From a virus: a DNA stretch of 29,106 bases. Where the stretch lies: IMG/VR virus record IMGVR_UViG_3300030104_001854, positions 1-29,106 of that record, one strand, 5' to 3'. Below, in pieces: positions 11,918-21,800 of this stretch (positions are counted from its first letter, which is position 1; the number at the start of each line of letters is the position of its first letter). A model generated the notes under the pieces. It was not told the DNA's origin. It did no database searches and was given only the letters and a program-made list of their open reading frames with translations. Both the position numbers and the translations under genes were made by a program.

Positions 11918-13651
11918 CTAAACCCAGGTGTGGACTGACTTGTCAACATTCAACAATCTAGCCTTTCTACGGGTATTTAAGTCCATTCCAAAAGCCATGT
12001 GATTAGCAGCTTGTTGAGGGTCATCAAGCCAAGCATCTTCGATGTCTTGCCAATCTTCTTGTCTTTGGACTTTCATATTTTCGTAGGCAGAGATTGCCAT
12101 TGCATCTGTGTAGTACTTAACGCCTTGAGCTAGGCAGTCGAGTCTATCGTCATGTTTAACTGCGAATTTCTCACGACACATGCGGCTCATCTGATAGAAG
12201 AGCATGTAAAGGAGACGTTCTTCAGGAGGAGCGTCAGGGTTTGATTTAAAGTCCCATTCAATGACCTTTCTGTCTACGATTAGACGGTGTTGGTTCATGA
12301 CAGGTTCTAAGGAGTCAATGATCCTGTCTTCTTTACGTACGTTGGCACGTACTTCTTCTACGTCTATAAATTGTTTAGTTTGTTGGAGATGTTTTTTGAA
12401 TAGTTCACCAACGATACCGTCACCGAAGTTAGTTTCGATGAGTAGTTTAGTTACTCCGAACTTCTTGCACCCTTTGAGAATGTCCAGAAGCGTTTTGTCT
12501 GAGTATCCGTCTCTATAAGCACGCATTTCATGCAAGTACAGAAAACCGTTTCGTTGGCTAATAAAAGCTGCTGCCGTCTCGTCTGTTCCTCTACCCGACG
12601 GATCAACCGAGCAAATTGTTTCGTCGTAAGGTTGCCAGTCTCCCTGTAATAGCATTGGACTGTAGAAATAATCTCCAGGTAAGCCAATAATGGGTAGGTC
12701 TTTGATGACATTGGCGGGGTCTGAGCACCAAACGACTGCATCGGGGCAAGTAACAGGATTAACAGAGGTGACAACAAGGTCAGCACATTTAAGTGGGAAT
12801 TTTTCAGCATCACTAAGAGAGGTATCGAGCATGAACTGGAGCATGAAGTTGCTCCGACCCATGGATGCTTCACGATCCATTAGGTCATCGTTATCGAATC
12901 TGTCTGGGTCAGTTACGTCCCATTCGGGAGCACCGTTATCTATATCTTCAACCAGCTGAGGCGCTAGGAGGCCTTCGTAGTTATCAATGACCCTAGGATA
13001 CCTAGCAGGCCAAACAAAGGGCTTGTAGGACCTCTCAGCTAGCTTACGATAGACAGTAAAGGTTGTCTGAGGAGTACCAAGAATAGCAATCCTAGAATCT
13101 GGTTTAGGAGTAAGGATAGATTCAACTTCAGTAGCTAGTTGCAAGAGTTTCTCTCGCATTAGTTCTGTCATTGAGTTACCAGGGACTTCGATGTCATCAA
13201 GTACCATTAAATCTGCACGACTTCCAGTCAATTGACCTGTGATTCCTACTGATTTGACTGAGGGGGCCTGGTGAGGATTACAATTAACATCAAAGCTAAT
13301 ACGAGACCAGCGAGCATTATCATCTTTAGGTTGGAGATGGGATAACCAGGGTGTTTCAATAATTAGTTTCTGAAGGAAGATAGACATGTTGTCTGCGCGT
13401 TCTTTAGAAGCGGAGATAATCATGATCTTCTTTTCTTTGTCATTAAACAGGGTCCACAGGACGAATGCACCTGTAATCCAAGATTTACCTACACCACGGA
13501 AGGCTTGAATCTGTAGACGTTTAGGACCATGTTGTAAGTAGTCAGCAATAGCGTATTGGGCACGAGTGGGTGAAGGGAGATCAAGCTGTCCCCAAAGGGC
13601 TTGGAGAAACAGCTTGAAATCACCTTGTAGTGCCTCTAGGGCATTAGTCAT
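11918..13651 (-). CDS. Terminase large subunit / DNA maturase B (T7 gp19-like)
   Basis: The 577-residue packaging motor cuts concatemers and pumps DNA into the prohead. The ATPase half has Walker A FRGVGKSW (51-58) and Walker B LMVLDDIE (148-155), with the coupling motif ILGTPQT near 190. The nuclease half has Asp350 in SVDPSGRGTDET and the late acidic pair in HDDRLDCLAQG. Length and motifs match T7 gp19 (586 residues). Its ATG overlaps the end of the basic protein gene. The stop is followed at once by the promoter-like repeat, so it is the last gene of the main late operon. Confidence 0.95.
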   Translation of the reverse strand: MTNALEALQGDFKLFLQALWGQLDLPSPTRAQYAIADYLQHGPKRLQIQAFRGVGKSWITGAFVLWTLFNDKEKKIMIISASKERADNMSIFLQKLIIETPWLSHLQPKDDNARWSRISFDVNCNPHQAPSVKSVGITGQLTGSRADLMVLDDIEVPGNSMTELMREKLLQLATEVESILTPKPDSRIAILGTPQTTFTVYRKLAERSYKPFVWPARYPRVIDNYEGLLAPQLVEDIDNGAPEWDVTDPDRFDNDDLMDREASMGRSNFMLQFMLDTSLSDAEKFPLKCADLVVTSVNPVTCPDAVVWCSDPANVIKDLPIIGLPGDYFYSPMLLQGDWQPYDETICSVDPSGRGTDETAAAFISQRNGFLYLHEMRAYRDGYSDKTLLDILKGCKKFGVTKLLIETNFGDGIVGELFKKHLQQTKQFIDVEEVRANVRKEDRIIDSLEPVMNQHRLIVDRKVIEWDFKSNPDAPPEERLLYMLFYQMSRMCREKFAVKHDDRLDCLAQGVKYYTDAMAISAYENMKVQRQEDWQDIEDAWLDDPQQAANHMAFGMDLNTRRKARLLNVDKSVHTWV

Positions 13652-14781
13652 TAATAGTTACGGTTACCTTTCCATCCAGCAGCATTAGCTCTGGATTTCT
13701 TTTTATCGCTTGGCTTATCTGCCTTAGGCTTGTTATTAATAGCCTTGTAACCAGCTTGTCCTTTTTTGACCTTAGCGGCTAGTTTTGGATTAGCTTTGGC
13801 CCAAGCTTTGTAGTTCTCATCCATATTCTTGGATTGAGGCTTACGTGTTGGTGTTGGTTTTACTTTCAGACTGCCTTTGTTAGAGTTATTGTTAGATTGG
13901 TTACTATTGTTGTTGTCATTAGAATTTTTAGAGGAGGGTTTTGAACTATTGCCGTAAGGTGTTTGATTAACATTAGTTGCTCCTTTTCTAGTTGAAGCTT
14001 TAACAGTTCGTGCACCAGCTGCAGTGGTTGCTTTAGGTGTACGGTTGGAAGGTGAACCAGGATTAGCTTTTGAAGAACTAGAAGAAGTTGCATTTCTCCT
14101 ACGAGTACGTCCAGAACGATTACCTGTACCTGGTGCAGCGGGAACGCTTGCTCTTGGTGCTGAACGGGAGTTAGATCCTCCTCGACCACCTTTATTGTCA
14201 GTACCAACAGTTCTGCCGCCAGTACCACCGGAAGTAGCACGTCTTACAAGACTAGGAATACGTGCGTAACCTTCACCACGTCCAAGACTGTCAGCAAGAC
14301 TTTTAGCAGTACTTACGCCAGCTGCAAGCAGACCAGCGGGTCCTGCAATACGTCCAAGACCACCTTTGGCAGCACCTTTGAGACCAGCTTTGGTAATGGC
14401 ACGGCTACCACTTCTAGCCAGTGAGGAACTACCAGGATTACCAACTCTTGTTGTACCTCTTGGGTTAGAACTTGTACCAGTGCTTACACGTTGTGAAGTC
14501 AGGTTTGGAGATGTACGGGATCCAGACTTACCTTTGGTAGTCAGTGCTCCACCTTTCTTACCAGGTGGAAGTGCAGGGCGACTGCCACCGGTTACACGTG
14601 CACGGCCAGTGCTAGTACGACGAGAGTCACGGGTAACCCTTGCAGCACCACCACCACCTTGACCACCACGAGTTACTTGTGCATTACTACTATTAGACCG
14701 AGTAGCACGGGTTTTGGAAGATGTAGGACGCCTAGAAGCTTTGCGCTTACTACGATTGGAACTTGATGTTGTTCTTGCCAT
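13651..14781 (-). CDS. Very basic, low-complexity protein of the packaging region
   Basis: The 376-residue protein is dominated by Ser, Arg, Lys, Gly, Thr and Asn and is largely disordered. Blocks run Arg/Ser-rich (N-terminus), Gly/Arg-rich, and Asn/Ser-rich (about 285-310). One short Ala/Gly/Leu segment near 140-160 (GRIAGPAGLLAAGVSTAKSL) could form a helix. The C-terminal motif AWAKANPKLAAKVKKGQAGY also occurs in altered form in the 90-residue basic protein two genes upstream. The charge suggests DNA or RNA binding, perhaps packaged with the genome, but function is unknown. It lies between HNH nuclease and large terminase with almost no spacing. Confidence 0.75.
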   Translation of the reverse strand: MARTTSSSNRSKRKASRRPTSSKTRATRSNSSNAQVTRGGQGGGGAARVTRDSRRTSTGRARVTGGSRPALPPGKKGGALTTKGKSGSRTSPNLTSQRVSTGTSSNPRGTTRVGNPGSSSLARSGSRAITKAGLKGAAKGGLGRIAGPAGLLAAGVSTAKSLADSLGRGEGYARIPSLVRRATSGGTGGRTVGTDNKGGRGGSNSRSAPRASVPAAPGTGNRSGRTRRRNATSSSSSKANPGSPSNRTPKATTAAGARTVKASTRKGATNVNQTPYGNSSKPSSKNSNDNNNSNQSNNNSNKGSLKVKPTPTRKPQSKNMDENYKAWAKANPKLAAKVKKGQAGYKAINNKPKADKPSDKKKSRANAAGWKGNRNY

Positions 14782-14783
14782 AA

Positions 14784-15107
14784 TTAATTGATATAAGAGA
14801 GAATTAAATGTTCACGAAGTCTGTTGACTCCGTTTTGTCTCATGTAAGAGAGCCAATTGGTACTTCCCTTTTCCTGATTGCATCGACGACATGCAGGGAC
14901 AAGATTTCTGAAATCTCCGCCACCTTTACATTTAGGTTGCACATGGTCGAGTGTGAGCTGGTTAAATTCATAGGTTTCTCCGCAATAAACACATGTACAG
15001 TCAAAATGCTCTTTGATACTGCGCCTCCAAAGGCGCTTGGCTTCAGAGGACGTCATGGTTATTAGGTTGTGTATGTAGTGATCAGGTGTTGGAAGTAACG
15101 GTGTCAT
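14784..15107 (-). CDS. HNH endonuclease
   Basis: The 107-residue protein has a classic HNH site: Cys pair CVYC, the catalytic LTLDHVQPKCKGGGD, the Asn of FRNLVPAC, and a second Cys pair CRRC followed by NQEKG. The zinc-stabilised beta-beta-alpha-metal fold would nick or cut DNA. ATG 15107 overlaps the previous stop as ATGA. An inner ATG at 15056 would remove 17 residues without touching the domain. It sits among the packaging genes between small and large terminase, so it may help genome cleavage, or it may be a free-standing homing nuclease. Confidence 0.9.
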   Translation of the reverse strand: MTPLLPTPDHYIHNLITMTSSEAKRLWRRSIKEHFDCTCVYCGETYEFNQLTLDHVQPKCKGGGDFRNLVPACRRCNQEKGSTNWLSYMRQNGVNRLREHLILSYIN

Positions 15108-15376
15108 TTACGAGTTTTTTTCTTTTTACACTTGAGTTTGTTTCTATTTCTAGCTCTGTTCTTAGAAGCTTTTTCTAAGACAGTGCCGCCACAATTTGTG
15201 TGAGAAACATCTTTACCGTCACCGTTACCATAGGTGCCACGTTTTCGATTCTCTCTATTAAGTGCTACTCGTTTTTTAACTCGATCTGGTCGTTTTTGAT
15301 ATTCAGACTGTTGCTTACGTCTCCGTGCAGCAGCCTTAGGATTAGCCTTGTAATAGGCGCTAGTACTTTTTGCCAT
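15104..15376 (-). CDS. Small very basic phage protein (90 residues)
   Basis: The product starts MAKSTSAYYKANPKAAARRR and is about one-third Lys and Arg. The middle segment (KRVALNRENRKRGTYGNGDG, then KDVSH) recalls small basic phage proteins usually annotated as structural or hypothetical beside terminase genes. The tail is a Lys/Arg run (KCKKKKTRK). It shares the KANPK-x-AA motif with the 376-residue protein. It overlaps the small terminase gene by 17 bases and the HNH gene by 4. DNA binding is likely from charge, but the role is unknown. Confidence 0.7.
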   Translation of the reverse strand: MAKSTSAYYKANPKAAARRRKQQSEYQKRPDRVKKRVALNRENRKRGTYGNGDGKDVSHTNCGGTVLEKASKNRARNRNKLKCKKKKTRK

Positions 15377-15605
15377 ATAGTCTGGATTGGACTAGTTCTG
15401 GATCCACTTTGGGGATCACATTTGCAAGTTTGTCTAGTGGGTTACCGTCATAAGCAACACCACTAATGTCATTTGTTTTGAGCCAGTCGCAGGCTGCTTT
15501 CAAATCAGCAGTAGTAGCCTCCCCCGACTTAATGCGGGAGAGGAACTCTTTAGTGACTAGATTATGCAGATCATTGAACTGGTCTTCAGTCGCTTTCTTT
15601 TTCAT
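15360..15605 (-). CDS. Probable terminase small subunit / DNA maturase A (T7 gp18-like)
   Basis: The 81-residue protein has the size and place of T7 gp18 (89 residues) and contains a helical pattern seen in small terminases of related phages (LVTKEFLSRIKSGEATTADL, then KAACDWLKTNDI). It would recognise the phage ends and load the large subunit onto DNA. It lies three genes ahead of the large terminase in the same operon. Overlaps with both neighbours (20 and 17 bases) suggest coupled translation. The assignment rests on position and family resemblance, not on a catalytic motif. Confidence 0.75.
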   Translation of the reverse strand: MKKKATEDQFNDLHNLVTKEFLSRIKSGEATTADLKAACDWLKTNDISGVAYDGNPLDKLANVIPKVDPELVQSRLYGKKY

Positions 15606-15948
15606 TTAATTCATCGGAATCATATACCTCTACCCACCGAGCAGAACGGTTAAGAGGTGTTGGAACCTCAGCGTCTGGATCTAACTCAAGGTCAGGTAGT
15701 TGAAAATCTCTATCGTCGTTGTCTTGGAGAGCACGGTAAACACTGTCACCAAACATGACTCGCTCACCTTCCATATACATTGCTTCTCTATCCCACTTAG
15801 GGAAGAAAGTTGCATCGAGTTCTACGACACGTCCAACAGCTTGAAACTCATCAGTGAACTCCTCTTGGTTTAGTTGACCAGAGGCAACTGCTGAGTCACT
15901 ATCGATGAAGTGAACGACACCAGGGCCGTGAAAGATTTTGTAAGTCAT
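15586..15948 (-). CDS. Hypothetical late protein between adhesin and small terminase
   Basis: ATG 15948 (MTYKIFHGPGVVHFIDSDSA) is chosen because it lies two bases after the stop of the adhesin gene. An earlier frame start would overlap it. The 120-residue product is acidic in its last third (PDLELDPDAEVP and a DELNEKESD end). No family is recognised. It is co-transcribed with tail and packaging genes, so a minor virion or tail-fibre-associated role is possible. T7 has the holin 17.5 here, but no membrane segment is visible. Confidence 0.68.
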   Translation of the reverse strand: MTYKIFHGPGVVHFIDSDSAVASGQLNQEEFTDEFQAVGRVVELDATFFPKWDREAMYMEGERVMFGDSVYRALQDNDDRDFQLPDLELDPDAEVPTPLNRSARWVEVYDSDELNEKESD

Positions 15949-15950
15949 GG

Positions 15951-18872
15951 TTAAGCGTTGAATGAAATTGTCCAACCTTTTCCTGTGTCACCAGGAACCG
16001 CAGGGTCGCCTGCAAGGTTGTTGAAAGCAGTGATAGCTGCAGCAGTCCAGGTTGACTTGGCAGCGTTAGTACCCCCATCAATACCAAGAACGATGTTGGA
16101 TTGACCGTTAGTATCTAGCGAAACAAGTAGGTTCTCAATTGCTATTGCGGTAAGAGCACAGCCTGTGAAAGCAGCATCAAACGCGTTAGAATCAAGGGTT
16201 CCCGTTACATCAAACACACCAGAGTCAATATCAGTAAGAGACGAACAATTCTGGCAGAAAGTGTAAAAGTTAGTTGCAGAAATGAAGCTGAAATCAGGCA
16301 CCTCAGTGATGCTACTTGTCGATAAGGCTCTCCGGAAAGTAGTACAGCCACTGGTATCCAATGCTGACGCAAAGCCAGTGATGTTTGCACTCGCAAACGC
16401 TCCCTGAAGCGTTAAACATTCATTGCTAACGTTTAGAGACGGAACGGTTCCAGTAAAGCCACTATTAGAAAATGTGTTGTATAAGGTTGTAGTTTTAGAA
16501 AAGTCTAAATTTCCGATATTCGTAAAAGTGGTTATGCCAGGGCAATTAGACCAAGCCTGGTAAAAGGAAGTACACTTGGTTAGATTGGTGATAACAGGTG
16601 ATACTAATAAACCTGATTCGCTAAAGGTTAAAGACAGTATAGTACATTCGCTTAGGTCAAGCTCGGGAAGACTTGTCAATGAAGAGCAACCCTGCCAAGT
16701 GCCAAGCATAGTTGTTGATTTACTAAAATCAAGTTCGGGGAAATTGTTTAGCTGTGTACAATATGCCCAAGCTTTCTTAAAATTCGTACCTTCGCTTGTA
16801 GTAATAAGTGGGAAGGTTTGCAGGTTGCTACATCCATACCAAGTAGATTCAAACCTCTCACAATTTGAAGTTTGAATGAACGGAAACGTTACAATCTCTG
16901 TGCTCTGGTAAAATGCCTCTTTCAGGTTTGTTGCTGCAGAAGTATCTACATCTATATCTGTAAATGTAGAATTCTTAAAACAAGCAGACCAATCTGTGAC
17001 ATTAGATGTATCAGTGAAAGGCTTGTTTGTAAAGGAATTACTAGGTGTCAGCCATCCCGTAAATCTACTATTTTTAAAACAGTTACTAACATTTACCAGC
17101 TTGTCTGAAGTCTGGAGTTGAGGGAATTTAGTGTAAGCAGGACTTGATTGATTTTGAAACCAGTATGTATAACCAAGCTGAGAAAAAGTATTAAATAGAC
17201 TCGTGCAATCAGGTAGGTCAACAGGCACCCAAGGCCAATAGGGTTCAGCATTTCTAGGCAAAACAGCTTTATTGCCCCTAAAGGTACTTTGTAAGCTGGT
17301 TATGTTTGTGTATTTGAATTCAGGGATGTATGTGCATGTACTTTGTTCAGCCAATAATGTAACAAGCTGGTTTCCAGTAAAACCGTCTCCAGAAGCATCA
17401 ATGCGATAATCTGGATGCCAAGCTTCTACCTTATTAATTTGATCAGCAGTTGTTTGAACTTTGAGGTTAGCTAATCCATCATCAGCTTTAACTTGTACCC
17501 GATACTTCCCAGGGTATGGATAGTCGTGTGATGGAACTACTCCTACTTCATACGCACTGGTATTACCGTCGCCCCAATCAATCGTCATGTTGTTGTTTGG
17601 TACAAGCTCAGGGAAAGTAACATTGGTGTTTCCAACGCTCGTTGGGTCTGGATCAAAAATAAAGCTATATGCGTCAGGTTGAATTGGAGCAGACGAAACA
17701 ATGTTGTACTTACCTTTAATTAGCGATACAGCATTAGTTTCATCTAGCTGACCATCCCATACATACAAAGCTTTGAGCAACTGAGGCACGCCAAATTCAA
17801 TCTGATCCGCGTCAGGGGCAACGACGGCGGCAGTAGGGAATGACAGTCCGGTTGTATAGAGATAGTTGTCCTGGCTTTCACCATCAGCAGGACCAAAGCT
17901 ACTAATAGTCCTAGTCCTACCTTTAACAAAACCAACCTGTGGGTAGCTCCCCGCAGTTTGTGCAGAGACACCATCAATAGTCCATTCAAGGGTGCCAGCA
18001 TTATTGGCTAGCTGGGAGATTTCGCTTCCATTAGAATTGATTTTATAAATGTAATCAACATCTCCAGCATCTGAGTCAGTCATCATTGAGAACCCAGAGT
18101 TAAAGTTGCTAGTAGAGGCTAGACTTAGAAAATCAGGTTCTCTGATTGCAGGACCATCACTTAAGAGTGCGGATGTATTTCTAATGTAGGATGTTGCTTC
18201 ATTTAAGGTGTCAACAGTACCAAGGTTTTGCGATTGGGATATACTAATTACTGCGCCCCATAGGTAAATAGGAGTTTCTGTAGGGTATATGCTTACATTC
18301 CTTCTTTGAGAGTTTGCAAGATAACCACCAGAAATGTCTATCCTTGTCCACTCAGGCCCAACGGTGTAGTCATAGCTGGCTGTGTTACTGTTGTTTAAGC
18401 GTATTTTTATGTCAGTTGAGCTTACACCATCAACTGTTTTGACATACACAGAAAAAGCTATAGCACTTCCATCTCCGCCGCTTGCTGTTCCTATTCTCCA
18501 ACTATCATCCTGCGATGTGTCTGCAACACTAAGAGATATGCATTGACCAATACCAGCAGGAGTATCGACATTGCTTTCTACAACTTTTAATATGTTTGCA
18601 ACAGCTGAGTTGAAGTTTCCACAAAGGTCAGACTCCGTTACATAGTTTTTCCCCTCAGTTTCTAACAATAGCCCTAAAAACTCACGAGTATCAGGGTCAT
18701 GATCAAACCTTGGGGCATTTGCTGCAGCATCAACTATTAATCCAGAGCTATTAACGTAAGTACCTACAGAAGCCCTTGTAAACGTACTGTTTACGGGTAA
18801 CTCTGCTCTACCGTTGATGACATTGTAGACATAGGTAGGGCGCTGGGTTGGATAAAGATTTTTGATTGTCAT
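15951..18872 (-). CDS. Tail adhesin with PKD domain and BspA-type leucine-rich repeats
   Basis: The 973-residue protein is a likely receptor-binding tail protein. Residues 25-75 hold a segment common in phage tail proteins (TFTRASVGTYVNSSGLIVDA, later GLLLETEG). Residues 80-215 look like a carbohydrate-binding jelly roll (AFSVYVKT, EWTRIDISGGY, YLWGAVIS). A PKD domain lies near 415-465 (IDWGDGNTSAY, HDYPYPGKYRVQV). From about 515 to 905 run irregular BspA/DUF285-type repeats of about 22-25 residues (for example CSNLQTFPLITTSEGTNFKK). The C-terminus (GKGWTISFNA) is typical of phage repeat proteins. It directly follows the tail fibre gene, with 2 bases between. Confidence 0.82.
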   Translation of the reverse strand: MTIKNLYPTQRPTYVYNVINGRAELPVNSTFTRASVGTYVNSSGLIVDAAANAPRFDHDPDTREFLGLLLETEGKNYVTESDLCGNFNSAVANILKVVESNVDTPAGIGQCISLSVADTSQDDSWRIGTASGGDGSAIAFSVYVKTVDGVSSTDIKIRLNNSNTASYDYTVGPEWTRIDISGGYLANSQRRNVSIYPTETPIYLWGAVISISQSQNLGTVDTLNEATSYIRNTSALLSDGPAIREPDFLSLASTSNFNSGFSMMTDSDAGDVDYIYKINSNGSEISQLANNAGTLEWTIDGVSAQTAGSYPQVGFVKGRTRTISSFGPADGESQDNYLYTTGLSFPTAAVVAPDADQIEFGVPQLLKALYVWDGQLDETNAVSLIKGKYNIVSSAPIQPDAYSFIFDPDPTSVGNTNVTFPELVPNNNMTIDWGDGNTSAYEVGVVPSHDYPYPGKYRVQVKADDGLANLKVQTTADQINKVEAWHPDYRIDASGDGFTGNQLVTLLAEQSTCTYIPEFKYTNITSLQSTFRGNKAVLPRNAEPYWPWVPVDLPDCTSLFNTFSQLGYTYWFQNQSSPAYTKFPQLQTSDKLVNVSNCFKNSRFTGWLTPSNSFTNKPFTDTSNVTDWSACFKNSTFTDIDVDTSAATNLKEAFYQSTEIVTFPFIQTSNCERFESTWYGCSNLQTFPLITTSEGTNFKKAWAYCTQLNNFPELDFSKSTTMLGTWQGCSSLTSLPELDLSECTILSLTFSESGLLVSPVITNLTKCTSFYQAWSNCPGITTFTNIGNLDFSKTTTLYNTFSNSGFTGTVPSLNVSNECLTLQGAFASANITGFASALDTSGCTTFRRALSTSSITEVPDFSFISATNFYTFCQNCSSLTDIDSGVFDVTGTLDSNAFDAAFTGCALTAIAIENLLVSLDTNGQSNIVLGIDGGTNAAKSTWTAAAITAFNNLAGDPAVPGDTGKGWTISFNA

Positions 18873-18874
18873 GG

Positions 18875-21800
18875 TTAAGTAAGCGGGATAGCAGAAGAGG
18901 AAAGAACAGTGCCGTCAGACTTGGCGACTTTGATAATTAGATCAGAGCCTACAAGCTCAAACTTAACTTCATTGGCAATAGGCGGTTCTGTAGTAAGTCC
19001 AACAGAGACGGGTTGATTGGTGAAAGCAAGTTCACCTAACAGGCCAGAGACCGGAACTTCATTAGCGTCATACCCAATATCGTTCTGTGTAACGACAGGA
19101 GACGCTAAGTTCAAATCTTTCTGGTTGATCCCTGTGTATCCATCTGGGAGTTGTTCAAGGATCGGTGCCATGATTGGCGATGGTGTAATCCGCTCCCCGT
19201 CTGAATTAATGTCTTCAGTGCCAAAGACCATGGCTCCAGTACCTGATGGCTGGAGTTGTATGTCAGCGTTCCTGCCTGCTGTTGCTGGATCTTGCCAAAT
19301 CTTGTAGCCGCGAAGATCAAGATCATCTGTCAACCTAAATGCAGACTTAACTGCCTCAGGAAGAATGTAAATTGATCCTGTTTTCTGGTTTACCGTGAAT
19401 GTCTCACCGACCTTAAAGTTGCCATTCTCATCTGTACTGGATAGCCAAACACGACCACCGTTCAGATAAGCAAGCCTGGACCCGCTAGAACCCACACCAC
19501 CAACTTCCAGCGTTTGATTCTCTGGCTTAGGAACACCACCGAAGTCAGGGTGAGCACGGTAGTCCGTACCTGAACCAACAAACTCCATGGTGTGACCACC
19601 AGTAGAGATGTATGACTGCAAATAGAACTTGACCGTCGTATTGTCCGGTGAGTCTTTCTGCAGACCACCATTCTCAAACGTATCTGGGTTGATATCAGTG
19701 GGAGTAACGACGCCACCGCTTACGTAGTTATGTACCTTGTCGTTAGGTCCGACATAAATAATGAATGTAGTTGAACCAGTTACATCCTGAACCTTGAACT
19801 CTGTCTCTATTTGTGGGAACTGATCGGTACCTGCGTTAGGAGCAGGACAGCTCCAAGTCATCGGAGAGATAAACGCTGTTCTACCTGCAAGCAGCGAGTG
19901 ACTCTTATCAGTCGTGATCGTAACGAAGCCGGTCTCGTTGTTATAAGCAGCATTAACAACATTAGAAGCGTTAGCAGGAATTTTTACAGCCGACTCATCA
20001 GACTTCGGTGCAAAGATATTGATCTCATACCCATCAGCGTTCTTACGTGAAGCAAGGATTGGATAAAGAACACCACCAACCTCAACCACCATGTTGTCAA
20101 CGGGGCTCATGACACGAGGCACATCCCAACCTGCCCCCCTGGTGAATGAGTCGACTTGGAAGAATTGATCACCTTTTGAAGCATCGCCTTTGAGGCTTCC
20201 GTTGAAAATGCTTAATGGGCTCTTGCCATCAGCGATCAGTCCGTACTGGCCAAAGTCCGTGGTGCAATTACTGAGGTTGAGCTGTCCCCCGTTAAGTGAC
20301 TTAGCGTGATACCAGCAGAACGTTCCAAAGAAAGAAACAAGTTGAGCGTATCCATTGTTTGTACAGAGTACACCGGGTCCTCCGAGTGCAATTTGCGTGA
20401 AGGAATCAACAACGTAGCTTCTCAACGGAGACGATGGATTAACTCTGTTTCCATCAACTAGGATGCCGCCACCGGCTGGACCTGATGAAGTATCACCACC
20501 TTCACCAGCTAAGAAATTAATGTCAAAGTCAGCGTTATTTGTTTGAAGGTCAGAGAAGTGAGTGCAGTTCTGAATGTAAGGTGACTTAGTAATAAAGCTT
20601 TTTTCAGGAACGTTCCTGTGAGCTGATACCCAGCCTTGTTGAGGTGGCAGTCCATAGGTTGGGTCAGGGTCAACGCTGCCGCCGCCGCGTACACCCAAAC
20701 TCTTGAGACCACACATGGTGAATCCTGTGAGGTAGGAACCACTATCCATCTCAAACATGATCTGGAGTTCCTGCTCATAAATATCAACTCCTTGCTGTTG
20801 ACCAATCGGTGTCATCAACACTCGATCAGGAGATTCGTATGGCGTTCTTCCAGAACCACCATCACTGCTGGAACTTTCGTAAATATCTGGGTGAATGTAA
20901 GTGTTGCGAAGCGACTTACCAATGATTGACAGGTTCTTAGCTTCAATCCTGATAGGAAGCTTTTCATGGTAAACACCAGGAGCACATTGGATGGTGTAGC
21001 CATCTCCTTTCCGTACATCTAATGGTGTAACTATTCCACCACTCACGTAGGTGTGAGCCAACTCTGTTGGTCCTACATAAATTCTGAACTCAAACGGAGT
21101 TACGATTGAGCTTACCCTAAACTCTTTATCAGAAAGAGGGTACGATTTACTACCTTCTGTACAACTCCAAACAATAGGGCTTAGTGTAATCGTATAGCCA
21201 GCAATCAGGTTATGATTAGCGGCTGTTTGGATATTGATGAAGCCACTGACATTGTTGTAGGTAGCAGCAGTAACAGTTGAAACCGTGCTTGGAACTTTTT
21301 CATTTGCATCTTTTACAGCAGCTCCAATCGTCCTATAGGCTTCATCTTTCTGGCGACCAGGGTTGTTGTCGTTACCCTGAGGATCAACGTAGATAACGCT
21401 GTCAGGTTGAAAAGCATTAGGAATTACTTGACCTGATGCAATGTTTCGCCATTGGTTGCCGTTCCAAATGTTGAATGATTGGACTTCTTTACCATCAGCA
21501 GTTGTGTACTCCTGATACCATAACTTTCCAGGTTCAAAAATTTCGTCAACTGGAGGTTTAACTGCTGCCTGAAGTGGCTGAAAGAAACGCTTCTGTGCTC
21601 CGGCAGTACTGATCTTAGTGTCATCCCATTGTGAAAAGGTCTGACTATCAAGCATCTCTGACTCTTCAATGATGCCAGCACGATCAAGTTGGTCAATGCC
21701 AATAATAGCTTCAGCTAAGGATTTTTGAACTTTACCTTCTACTTCTTGCAGTGCAAGTAGAATCTGAGTAAAATCATTATTCAGATCTTGTGCACGAATA

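Noticed and set aside
11749-11949. 66-codon minus-strand frame that spells NPGLIQGE like the RNA polymerase
   Set aside because: It arises because the 21-bp repeat is read in the same frame by chance. It overlaps the terminase end and runs through hairpins.
16471-16480. TTGTATAAGG, a partial match to the promoter-like repeat
   Set aside because: Only the TATAAGG core matches and it lies within the adhesin coding sequence, without the GGGCC or TAAT parts.
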